A stretch of DNA of 64,000 bases from DASWIG01 sp036397835 (GTDB taxonomy: Bacteria; Acidobacteriota; Thermoanaerobaculia; Multivoradales; J023): contig DASWIG010000100.1 in assembly GCA_036397835.1 (NCBI GenBank), positions 6,210 to 70,209 on the forward strand, written 5' to 3'. A program made the translations under genes and the position numbers. The notes beneath the pieces were generated by a model. The model made no database searches and was not told where the DNA came from. It worked only from the letters and a program-made list of their open reading frames with translations. How positions within the stretch are numbered: the first letter of the stretch is position 1; every line of letters begins with the position of its first letter. This document shows, one piece after another, positions 34,874 to 42,844 of the stretch.

Positions 34874-36632
34874 TTTGGAGTACCTCCTTGAATGCCCGCT
34901 CTGCGAACTCAAATGCCGCTTCGGTCTCAGCCGAAGCCGCCGCTTGCCCGACTGGAGCGCCGTGCTGCGTCGGATCAAACTGACCAAGCGTCGCGTTCGT
35001 AAACGTCCCGGTTCCGCTCGCCAGCTCGATTGCCGGTCCACCGTCCAGAGACCGATAGGCGAGCGTCCAGCTCTCGATCTCCTCACCTTCGAGCGTCGCC
35101 ACGACGTCGACCGGCGCCGTGATCACGTCGAGGTCTTGTGGTGCGTGGAACACGATGTTCGCCTCGAGTCCCTGGACCAGCCGCTCGAAGGTCACGAAGT
35201 AGCCCCCCGCTCCGGTCGTCGGATCCTCCAGGCCATAGCCCGTCGTGTCCCAGGTGTCGAACGGGAGCTGGGTCTGCGAGAACCAGGCGATCAGGCCCCG
35301 GCCGACGCCGGCGCGCACGCTCGCCTCGGCGTCCGAGCTCAGCTCGGCCGCCGCCAGCGCCGGCTCGACGTTGGTGGCGTCGATCCTGGTCAGCGTCTGC
35401 CCCTCGCGCGCCGCGCGGGTCAGGAAGCCCACCGCCGTCAGGTGCTCGCCGCCGAGGGCCTGCGCCAACGACTCGCCTTCGCGCGCCGAGCCCTGAGAGC
35501 CCAGCAGCTCGAGGGTCGACACCGAGGTCGACGCCGGCCCGGCGACGCCGTCTGCCGGGAACAGCCCCAGCACCATCGCTCCCAGGTCGAGGCTCGGCGG
35601 CGCCGCGCTGAAGGTCAGCGGCGTTCCGTCCGGCGAGCGGGACACAGCCCCCCGCTGCACCGCCAAAACGACGTTGCCGAGTTGCACGGCTCGCCGATAC
35701 CGGAGGGCTGACAGGTGCTCGAGATCACGGCTCAGAGAGCGCAGGTAGACCGTGCCGGCGAGCGCGAGGCCCCACGCCTCCGCTTCGTCCGGCTCGGTGG
35801 CTGCGTCGCGCCCTGCGGTGTATCGGTCGATCGTCTCCTGCGGGATCTGTCCGAAGTCGGCAGTGAAGGCCGCGTGCTCGCCCGCGAACATCTCGAAGCG
35901 CGCCACCGTGGGCGAGCCCTGCGGCGGCGTCAGCGTCGCCAGAAGCTCGATGTCCTCGGCGCTGCCGATCTCCTCGCCCGAGGCCACCTCCGCTCCGTCG
36001 ACGCGGAGCACCGGCCGCAGGTCGACCTCGTAGGGGGGCGTCGCGAAGACGCCGCCATTGAGGTCCAGTGCCGCCTGGTCCGCCGAGGTCGCGCCCGGCC
36101 AGGCCAGCTCGACGCGCTTTCCGTAGACCGCCGGCCACGGCGTCGACCAGGTGAGCAGCACCGCTCCCCCAGTCTCGCGGACCTGGAGCTCGAGCTGCTG
36201 CTGGTACCCCGCGGGCACCTCCGTGGCCTCGCCAGAGACGGTCAGGATCTTGGCGCGCGTGCTCGCCGGCACAAACGGAAACGCCTCCTGGATTAGGCTC
36301 TTGGCCGGTTTCACCTCTTCGCTGCCGGCGACGCCGAGGTTATGGGCGTCGGCGTAGGCGGCCAGCGCGTCCTCGTAGTAGGCTTGCGGCGAGAGCAGCG
36401 TGCCGCTTTGCAGGTACTCGCCCAGGTCGAAGGGCACCTCCTCGTCGAGGCGCACGCCCGCGCCGACGTCGAAGCGCTTGAGCGACGGGTCCATGCGGAT
36501 CCAGTGGTCCCCCGGTCCCGGCGTCGCCTGCTGGCGGACCTCATAGGCATACACGTAGTTGTGGCCATCGATCATCGTGTACAGGTTGAGGGCCACCAGC
36601 GTCAGGACGAGGATCCGATGCTTGCGTAGCAC
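34863..36632 (-). CDS. doubly truncated RHS-associated transglutaminase-like protein
   Basis: A 589-residue GTG-started frame. It begins inside the transglutaminase fold: the His and Asp strands are present (DGHNYVYAYEV, HWIRMDPSLKRF), but the catalytic Cys region and signal peptide are missing. It then follows the layout seen N-terminal to RHS repeats in secreted polymorphic toxins: a beta-rich module (YGKRVELAWPG, PPYEVDLRPVLRVDG), a helical region (FLTRAAREG, DATNVEPAL), GYGLEDPTTGAGGY, and an Ig-like module. In such proteins RHS repeats would come next. Here the frame instead runs into an unrelated tail ending VLQNVD and stops. Both truncations are inferred from family architecture. Confidence 0.6.
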   Translation of the reverse strand: MLRKHRILVLTLVALNLYTMIDGHNYVYAYEVRQQATPGPGDHWIRMDPSLKRFDVGAGVRLDEEVPFDLGEYLQSGTLLSPQAYYEDALAAYADAHNLGVAGSEEVKPAKSLIQEAFPFVPASTRAKILTVSGEATEVPAGYQQQLELQVRETGGAVLLTWSTPWPAVYGKRVELAWPGATSADQAALDLNGGVFATPPYEVDLRPVLRVDGAEVASGEEIGSAEDIELLATLTPPQGSPTVARFEMFAGEHAAFTADFGQIPQETIDRYTAGRDAATEPDEAEAWGLALAGTVYLRSLSRDLEHLSALRYRRAVQLGNVVLAVQRGAVSRSPDGTPLTFSAAPPSLDLGAMVLGLFPADGVAGPASTSVSTLELLGSQGSAREGESLAQALGGEHLTAVGFLTRAAREGQTLTRIDATNVEPALAAAELSSDAEASVRAGVGRGLIAWFSQTQLPFDTWDTTGYGLEDPTTGAGGYFVTFERLVQGLEANIVFHAPQDLDVITAPVDVVATLEGEEIESWTLAYRSLDGGPAIELASGTGTFTNATLGQFDPTQHGAPVGQAAASAETEAAFEFAERAFKEVLQNVD

Positions 36633-36922
36633 GTGGCGAAGCCGATTCAGGGCGTTCTCTCCAGACGAGCCACCAGGAGCTTAGCACCAAGCGTCCGAGG
36701 GTCCGGCGCGCCGGCGCCGAGACGCCGTTCGTGCCGCTTTTTCCTAACGCCCGGTCGAATCCGCCCGCGCGGTGCTATCTTCCAAGCAGCTTGAACGGGA
36801 ACGAAGAAGTCCCGGCTCCTGTGCTCTCGTCTCTTCCCATCCTTGGCGCAGTGCCCGGGTAGACCGGGCGAACGGACCTTGAGCCAGCGGCCTTCGCGTT
36901 CCATCCAGAGAAGGGGAATCTG

Positions 36923-37108
36923 GTGAGTGGTATTCCGAGCCTTCTGGGACACAGGAGATACCTGCGAGGGCTCTGGCTGCTGACGAAGGTGCTCCGCAAC
37001 CGCAAGGGTCTGCGCGCCTGGCTCGGCGAACGGCTGCCGGAGCGGTTCGGCGCCGACCTCGACGCGCCGGGCTCCGGCAGCGGCGACGACGCCCCCGCCC
37101 AGGGCTAG
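36923..37108 (+). CDS. small basic unrecognised protein
   Basis: A 61-residue GTG-started frame, rich in Arg and Lys at the N-terminus (RRYLRGLWLLTKVLRNRKG) with an acidic, glycine-rich tail. AAGGGG lies 7-8 bases before the GTG. Its stop lies within a short perfect hairpin shared with the convergent histidine kinase gene, which supports it being a real transcription unit. No family recognised. Confidence 0.45.
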   Translation: MSGIPSLLGHRRYLRGLWLLTKVLRNRKGLRAWLGERLPERFGADLDAPGSGSGDDAPAQG

Positions 37109-37116
37109 TGAGCCCT
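37101..37116. terminator. hairpin at a convergent gene junction
   Basis: AGGGCT-AGTG-AGCCCT is a perfect 6-bp stem with a 4-base loop and covers the stop codons of both convergent genes. There is no T-tract, so a role as a bidirectional terminator is only plausible. Confidence 0.35.
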
Positions 37117-38879
37117 CACTCCGAGGCCACGACTCTCCCCGCCGGATCGCCCAGCCAGCGGTCGAGCACCGCCACCAGCTCCTCCTTGCGGAACGGCTTC
37201 GAGATGTAGTCGTTCATCCCCACCGCCAGGCACCGTTCGCGGTCGCCCTTCATGGCGTGGGCGGTCACCGCGATCACCGGGATCTGCTCGCCCACGCTCT
37301 CCCGCTGGCGGATGCGGCGGGTGGTCTCGTAGCCGTCGAGCTCCGGCATCTGGCAGTCCATCAGCACCAGGTCGTAGCGCTCCCGGTCGAGCGCCGCCAG
37401 CACCTCGACGCCGTTTTCCACCGCGTCGACCCGGTAGCCCAGGGCCTCGAGCTGGCGGCAGGCCACCAGACGGTTGACGGGGTTGTCTTCCGCCAGCAGG
37501 AAGCGGCAGCTCGCGGGGTCGTGGTGGAGCGGCAGCGGCGTCTCGACCACCGGGCGGCGGTCCTGCCGCCGCGCCGGCAGGAACGGGACGACGAAGTAGA
37601 ACGTCGAGCCCGGCGGCGGCGACCGCTCGAGCCCGATCTGGCCCCCCAGGAGCTCGACCAGGCGCTGGCTGATGGCCAGGCCGAGCCCGGTGCCCCCGAA
37701 ACGCCGGGTGGTCGAGCTGTCGGCCTGGGTGAAGGCGGTGAAGAGACGCTCCTGAGCGTCCGACGGCACCCCGATCCCGGTGTCGTGGACGGTGAAGCGG
37801 ACGTCGACGCCGTGCTCGTCGAAACGTTCCTGCTCGACGCGGACCTCCACGAAGCCGTCTTGGGTGAACTTGATGGCGTTGCCCACCAGGTTCACCAGCA
37901 CCTGGCGGATGCGCGTGGGGTCGCCCTCGAGCTGCTGCGGGTAGGCGTCGGTGATCTCCACGCGCAGGTCGAGCCCCTTGGCGTGGGCGCGGATCGCCAG
38001 CGGCTCGACGGCGCGCTCCACGACCTCCCGCAGGTTGAACTCGACGACCTCGACCTCGAGCTTGCCGGCCTCGATCTTCGAGAAGTCGAGGATGTCGTCG
38101 ATCAACTGCAGCAGGCCCTCGGCCGACGAGTTGAGGATCTCGGCGTGCTTGCGCTCCTCCTCGCCCAGGCCGGCGTCGAGGAGCAGGCCGGTCATGCCGA
38201 GGATGGCGTTCATCGGCGTGCGGATCTCGTGGCTCATGTTGGCGAGGAAGAGGCTCTTGGCCTGGCTGGCCAGCTCGGCCGCCTCCTTGGCCTTCTCGAG
38301 CTCCTCGCGCCGGCGGCGCTCGAAGGCCCCCAGCATGAGCTCGCCGACGATCTTCATCAGCGCCACCACGTCGTCGGACCAGTCGCGGCGGCGCCGCACC
38401 GACGAGAACGAGAGATAGCCGACGACCACCTCGCTGGCGACGATCGGCACCGCGACCAGCGAGCGCAGCCCTTCGCGGTCGTAGACCGCCTTCTCCGCCG
38501 CCGCCGCCGCGGGCAGCTCGTCGACCGCCGGCACGATCACCACCTCGGGGGTGCGGATGCGCCTGGCGAACCAGGGATAGACCGCGGAAGCCAGTTCCTG
38601 GAGGGCGTCGTGGTGGGGCTCGAGGCCGTTGCGGCACCACTCGTGGGTGCTCGACTGCACGGCGCCGTCGGCCGAGAAGCGGAAGAGGTGGCCGCGGTCG
38701 GCGTCCACGAACTCGCCGACCTCGCTCAAGGCGCCCACGATCTCCTGGTCGGTGCGCTCCGAGGCGAGGTTGATCAGCCGCGAAGAGATCGACGTGACGA
38801 GCCTCTCGAAGGCATATCGGTAGTCGAGCTCTTCTTCGAGAGCCCGGATCCGGGCCCGGTTGTTCTCGGAGTCGCTCAT
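37116..38879 (-). CDS. hybrid sensor histidine kinase/response regulator with GAF domain
   Basis: A 587-residue soluble protein. An N-terminal coiled segment is followed by a GAF-type sensor domain (about residues 25-190; ending VVGYLSFSSVRRRRDW). A HisKA domain has the phosphoacceptor His in FLANMSHEIRTPMNAI near residue 225. The HATPase_c domain shows VNLVGNAIKF, VHDTGIGVPSDAQERLF and FGGTGLGLAIS. A C-terminal receiver domain has AEDNPVN and the phosphoacceptor Asp in DLVLMDCQMPELDG. No membrane helix is visible, so it senses a cytoplasmic signal. No partner output protein is adjacent; phosphotransfer to another protein is likely. Confidence 0.92.
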   Translation of the reverse strand: MSDSENNRARIRALEEELDYRYAFERLVTSISSRLINLASERTDQEIVGALSEVGEFVDADRGHLFRFSADGAVQSSTHEWCRNGLEPHHDALQELASAVYPWFARRIRTPEVVIVPAVDELPAAAAAEKAVYDREGLRSLVAVPIVASEVVVGYLSFSSVRRRRDWSDDVVALMKIVGELMLGAFERRRREELEKAKEAAELASQAKSLFLANMSHEIRTPMNAILGMTGLLLDAGLGEEERKHAEILNSSAEGLLQLIDDILDFSKIEAGKLEVEVVEFNLREVVERAVEPLAIRAHAKGLDLRVEITDAYPQQLEGDPTRIRQVLVNLVGNAIKFTQDGFVEVRVEQERFDEHGVDVRFTVHDTGIGVPSDAQERLFTAFTQADSSTTRRFGGTGLGLAISQRLVELLGGQIGLERSPPPGSTFYFVVPFLPARRQDRRPVVETPLPLHHDPASCRFLLAEDNPVNRLVACRQLEALGYRVDAVENGVEVLAALDRERYDLVLMDCQMPELDGYETTRRIRQRESVGEQIPVIAVTAHAMKGDRERCLAVGMNDYISKPFRKEELVAVLDRWLGDPAGRVVASE

Positions 38880-38905
38880 AATCTACTGTCCACTGCCGGG
38901 CGATC

Positions 38906-38935
38906 ATCTTATGCGCATATCGTGATCATGCCCAA
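38906..38935 (-). promoter_or_regulatory. possible promoter of the hybrid kinase gene
   Basis: On the minus strand TTGGGC (38935-38930) and TAAGAT (38911-38906) are 18 bp apart and 27 bp before the kinase ATG. This is a weak match to a sigma-70 promoter, supported mainly by position. Confidence 0.3.
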
Positions 38936-38978
38936 TCCCCCGATCCCCGGGGCAGGGCGCCTTGCCGGCGCGCCGCCC

Positions 38979-40136
38979 TCAGCCGGTGCCGGCGCCGCAC
39001 ACCTCGCCGCTCCCGACGAGGCAGCCCAGCACCCGCTCGTAGCGAGCGACCATCTCGTCGGCCGAGAAGGTCTCGGCGCGGCGCCGGGCGGCCTCGCGCA
39101 TCGCCTGGTAGCGGGGCCGGTCGGCGAGCAGGTCCGCCGCCAGGGTGCCGAGGCAGACGTCCTCGCCCGCCGGGCAGAGCACCCCGGTCTCGCCGTCGGC
39201 CACCACCTCCGGCAGGCCGCCGGCCTTGTAGCCGATCACCGGACAGCCGCAGGCCTGGGCCTCGAGCGCCGAGAGCCCGAAGCTCTCGGCGAGGCTGGGC
39301 AGGAAGAAGAGGTCGCTGGCCTGCAGGATGGGCTCGAGGTGGGTCAGCCGGCCGAGCACCCGCACGTCGTCGCCCACGCCGAGCTGGCGCGCCAGGTCGA
39401 CCGCCATCTTGCGCTCCGGGCCGTCGCCCACCAGGGCCAGCACCGCGTCGACGCGCCGGCGCAGGGCCGCGAAGCCGCGCACCACGTCGTCCACGCGCTT
39501 GACCGGCCGGAAGTTCGACATGTGGGTGATCACGAACCGCCCTTCGGCGCCGAGCTCGCGGCGCGTCGCCGCCGCATCGGCGGGCCGGAAGCGCTCGAGG
39601 TCGACGAAGTTGGGGATGACGACGACCTTCTGCGGCGGGATGCGGAACTCGGACTCGGTCTTCTGCGCCAGCCAGCGGCTCGGGGCCGTCAGCACGTCCT
39701 GACGCAGGATCGAGAACCGCGTGAGCTCGAAGAAGCTGCGCTCGATGCCCACCAGGGTGATGTCGGTGCCGTGCAGGGTGCAGGCCAGCGTCACGTCGAG
39801 CCCGCGTTCCTCGCGCAGCACCTCGCGCGCCTGCCACGCGGCCTGGGCGTGGGGCACGGCGTAATGGCTGTGCACCAGCTCCACGCCGTGCTCCTCCACC
39901 AGCTCGATGATCTTGTTGGCGAGGTTCAATGAGTAGGGCTGGTAGCGGAAGAGGGGGTAGGTGCTCACCTCCACGGCGTGGAAGTGGAGGTTCCTGAGGT
40001 CCTCGTCGTAGCGGAAGGGCCGCTCGTAGGACACCATGTGGACCTCGTGGCCGCGGCTCGCCAGCTCCTTCGCGAGCTCGGTGGCCACCACGCCGCTGCC
40101 TCCGTAGGTCGGATAACACACCACGGCCATCCGCAT
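38979..40136 (-). CDS. bshA: N-acetyl-alpha-D-glucosaminyl L-malate synthase BshA
   Basis: A 385-residue GT4-family glycosyltransferase that makes GlcNAc-malate from UDP-GlcNAc and malate, the first step of bacillithiol synthesis. It shows the BshA signature start (AVVCYPTYGGSGVVATELA), HSHYAVPHAQAAW, the middle motif MSNFRPVKRVDD, and the C-terminal donor-binding ESFGLSALEAQACGCPVIG with the GT4 E-x7-E. ATG 40136 is chosen because AGGAGGG precedes it by about 5 bases; the longer frame overlaps nth. It lies 22 bp after nth. BshB and BshC are not in the window. It implies bacillithiol as a low-molecular-weight thiol. Confidence 0.92.
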   Translation of the reverse strand: MRMAVVCYPTYGGSGVVATELAKELASRGHEVHMVSYERPFRYDEDLRNLHFHAVEVSTYPLFRYQPYSLNLANKIIELVEEHGVELVHSHYAVPHAQAAWQAREVLREERGLDVTLACTLHGTDITLVGIERSFFELTRFSILRQDVLTAPSRWLAQKTESEFRIPPQKVVVIPNFVDLERFRPADAAATRRELGAEGRFVITHMSNFRPVKRVDDVVRGFAALRRRVDAVLALVGDGPERKMAVDLARQLGVGDDVRVLGRLTHLEPILQASDLFFLPSLAESFGLSALEAQACGCPVIGYKAGGLPEVVADGETGVLCPAGEDVCLGTLAADLLADRPRYQAMREAARRRAETFSADEMVARYERVLGCLVGSGEVCGAGTG

Positions 40137-40158
40137 CGCGCCCTCCTGGTGTCGTTCT

Positions 40159-40848
40159 TCAAGACCGGGACGTCCGGCCCTGGCGGCTCTTTCGCTCGCC
40201 GTTCTTACGGCGCTCCTCGGCCTTGAGTTTCTCGGCGGCGGCCCAGGAGCAGACCCGGCAGGCGTCGAGGTCATGATAGCGCGCCGGACAGTGCTCGCGG
40301 CCGAAGTAGATGATCTGCAGGTGGAGCTTGTTCCAGCTCGCCTGCGGGAACGCGCGCTTGAGGTCGCGCTCGGTGCGCGCGACGCTGGAGCCGTCGGAAA
40401 GGCCCCAGCGCCGGGCCAGGCGGTGGATGTGGGTGTCCACGGGGAAGGCGGGGTGGCCGAAGGCCTGGGCCATCACCACTGAAGCGGTCTTGTGGCCCAC
40501 GCCGGGCAGGGCCTCCAGCTCCTCGAAGGTCCGCGGCACCGCGCCGCCGCGAGCCGCAAGCCGTTCGGCGAGGCCCTTGAGGTTCTTCGCCTTCTGCGGC
40601 GCCAGCCCGATCTCGCGGATCGTCTCGCGGATCTCCGCCTCCGGCAGCCGCGCCATCGCCGCCGGCGTCGGCGCGCGGGCGAACAGCGCGGGCGTGACCT
40701 GGTTGACCTTCTTGTCGGTCGTCTGGGCCGACAGCACCACGGCGACCAGCAGCGTGAACGGGTCGCGGTGGGCGAGGGGGATCGCGGTCTCGGGATAGAG
40801 CTCGTCGAGGATCGCCATGATCCTGCGAGCTTTCTCTTGCCGGGTCAT
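40159..40848 (-). CDS. nth: endonuclease III
   Basis: A 229-residue HhH-GPD DNA glycosylase/AP lyase that removes oxidised pyrimidines. It has LLVAVVLSAQTTDKKVNQ, the helix-hairpin-helix LPGVGHKTASVV with the catalytic Lys, and the catalytic Asp in FPVDTHIHRLARR. The C-terminal cluster region reads FGREHCPARYHDLDACRVCSW, with three cysteines instead of the four of the E. coli protein, so [4Fe-4S] binding is uncertain. A basic tail follows. It is upstream of bshA in the same minus-strand operon and 7 bp after the Omp85 gene. Confidence 0.93.
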   Translation of the reverse strand: MTRQEKARRIMAILDELYPETAIPLAHRDPFTLLVAVVLSAQTTDKKVNQVTPALFARAPTPAAMARLPEAEIRETIREIGLAPQKAKNLKGLAERLAARGGAVPRTFEELEALPGVGHKTASVVMAQAFGHPAFPVDTHIHRLARRWGLSDGSSVARTERDLKRAFPQASWNKLHLQIIYFGREHCPARYHDLDACRVCSWAAAEKLKAEERRKNGERKSRQGRTSRS

Positions 40849-40855
40849 GCGCGGA

Positions 40856-42613
40856 TCAGAAGCTCTTCTTGGTGCTCACCAGCCACTGGACGCGCTCGAT
40901 CGAGTCGTCGCCGTCGAGCGGGAAGGCGACGTCGAAGTGGACGACGGAGCCGAGGCCCGAGCGGCTCGACGAGAGGCGCAGGCCGAAGCCGGCGTCGCGC
41001 AGCAGCCCGAGGTCGGGGGTGCGCCCTTCGCCCCAGGTGCGGCCGAGGTCGACGAAGACCGCCGCGCTCACGTAGAAGAGCCGGAGGGGGTAGAAGTCGG
41101 TGAAGAACCGCTGCTCGAGCGACACCAGCAGGCGCTGCTCGCCGTCCTGGTAGCGCAGCGGGTAGCCGCGCAGGCCGCTGTCGCCGCCGAGCAGCAACTG
41201 GTCCTCGGGGTCGAGCTCGTCGACGGCGTCGAATTCCACGCGGGCGAAGAAGAGATGGGGACCGAAGTTGCGCCAGTAGTAGCGCGCGTTGCCGCCGAGG
41301 CGGACGTTCTCCCCCCCCGCCTTTCCCCAGCGGCCGCCGGCCGCGGCGGCGAGCAGCAGCCACTGCCGCTCGCCGAAACGGAAGCCGGCGCTGAGCCGGC
41401 CGTCGGCGATCGCCGCGTCGTGGGAGGCGCCGAAGGCCTGCGCGGCGTAGCCGAGGCGGACGCGGTAGTGGAAGCCGAGCGCCACGTCCTCGGTGCGGCC
41501 TATCTGGTCGAGCAAGTGCGCCTCCGCGTAGTCATCCCCCACGGACTCGAAGCCGATCCACGGAAAGGCCAGGGTGCGGTCCGCCGGCAGGTCGACCGTC
41601 GCGTCGCCGGACTTCGGCCCGCCGGGAAAGCGGCGGGGACGCTCGCGCTGGGGCACCCGGCCGTCGCTCGAGCTCTCCTCGCTCGGCGGCCGGAAGGGGC
41701 CGCTCAGGCTCGTGAAGTGGTGCTCCTCGTAGGTCAGACCTGCGATCCAGCGCCGCGAGCGGCCCCCCACCAGGCCCGGGGACATGCCGCCGTTGACCTC
41801 GATGCGCCGCTCGCGGTGGCCGAACTGGTCGACGATCTCGCCGAGGGCGTAGACCGACTCGATGCGGTTGTCGGTGAGGTACTGGAAGCCCGCGGACCAG
41901 CGGCTGTCAAGCGAGTAGAACGGCCGCGCCAGCTCGAGCTGGCGGGTGCCGCCGTCGCTCGAGTCGCCGTATTCGAGCTTGAAGGTCAGCCAGCGGCCGA
42001 GGAAGTTCTCCTGCTCGTAGCGCGCCATGAACACGTCGCGGTCGACGTCGGAGGTGTGCTTCAAGGTGACCGAAGCTCCCGTCCCCAGGACGTTGTGGTC
42101 CTGCAGCTTGGCGTCCGTCGAGCTGACGCCGCCGCTGCGCCCGATCGACAGGCCCGGCCGCAGCGTCCAGACGTCGCGGGTGCGCACCTCCACGTCCACC
42201 CGGTTGTGGCGGTAGCCCACCACCCGGATCTCGGCGTCGTACAGGTAGCGGTTGCGCCGCAGGATCCGCTCGGATTCGTCGAGGATCCGGCGCGAGAACG
42301 GATCCCCCTCCGCGAACAGGAGCTGCCGGCGCACCACCTCCGGACGCGTCGTCCGGTGCAGGCGGTTGGTCAGGCGGTAGATGCGGTTGTTCTCCCGCGG
42401 ATCGTCCGCGTCGAACACGTCGTCCGTCACCACGTGGACGTCGCCGATCACCGCGCCGCGGCTCTCCAACACCTCGTCGTTCGGGATCGCCCCGGACCAG
42501 GCCGAGGCCCCCGGCGGCTCGGCGGCCACGCCCGCGGCTGCCACGAAAGCGGCCAACGCCATGAGGCAGGCGCCCCCGGGTCGGTTAAGAGGATGGTTGC
42601 TCGAAAGCGGCAT
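40856..42613 (-). CDS. Omp85/BamA-TamA-family outer-membrane protein
   Basis: A protein of about 585 residues with a signal peptide (MALAAFVAAAGVAA). A POTRA-like region lies at about residues 70-150 (VVRRQLLFAEGDPFSRRILDESERILRRNRYLYDAEIRV in part), then a C-terminal beta-barrel of amphipathic strands ending in Phe (KKSF). The Omp85 loop-6-type motif appears in LGGDSGLRGYPLRYQDG (G-x-R-G-Y). Such proteins insert or translocate outer-membrane or secreted proteins. With a single POTRA it is shorter than BamA (about 800 residues, five POTRAs). The start is uncertain among ATG 42637, 42613 and 42562. Confidence 0.85.
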   Translation of the reverse strand: MPLSSNHPLNRPGGACLMALAAFVAAAGVAAEPPGASAWSGAIPNDEVLESRGAVIGDVHVVTDDVFDADDPRENNRIYRLTNRLHRTTRPEVVRRQLLFAEGDPFSRRILDESERILRRNRYLYDAEIRVVGYRHNRVDVEVRTRDVWTLRPGLSIGRSGGVSSTDAKLQDHNVLGTGASVTLKHTSDVDRDVFMARYEQENFLGRWLTFKLEYGDSSDGGTRQLELARPFYSLDSRWSAGFQYLTDNRIESVYALGEIVDQFGHRERRIEVNGGMSPGLVGGRSRRWIAGLTYEEHHFTSLSGPFRPPSEESSSDGRVPQRERPRRFPGGPKSGDATVDLPADRTLAFPWIGFESVGDDYAEAHLLDQIGRTEDVALGFHYRVRLGYAAQAFGASHDAAIADGRLSAGFRFGERQWLLLAAAAGGRWGKAGGENVRLGGNARYYWRNFGPHLFFARVEFDAVDELDPEDQLLLGGDSGLRGYPLRYQDGEQRLLVSLEQRFFTDFYPLRLFYVSAAVFVDLGRTWGEGRTPDLGLLRDAGFGLRLSSSRSGLGSVVHFDVAFPLDGDDSIERVQWLVSTKKSF

Positions 42614-42844
42614 GGCCACGAAGCATGGCTGCTCCATTCGCGATTGTCAAGACCTTGACACGTCGAGCGCAGAGGATAACAGAACCTCCCAGGAGCGCAA
42701 GGAATCTCCGCCCACCCCCTGGCCAGGCCGGCGCGAATCCGGTAAACTATCGGACCGGCTACGAGCGCCGACCACCCGGTCGCAACCCACGTCCAAGGAG
42801 CCCCAGGGCCGATCGTACCCGAGGACGGCACGGAGAGGAACGTC

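Noticed and set aside
40159..40848. Missing fourth cysteine of the endonuclease III iron-sulphur motif as evidence of a broken gene
   Set aside because: The rest of the enzyme is intact and the REHC-x9-C-x2-C form looks like a family variant, so I note it but do not call damage.
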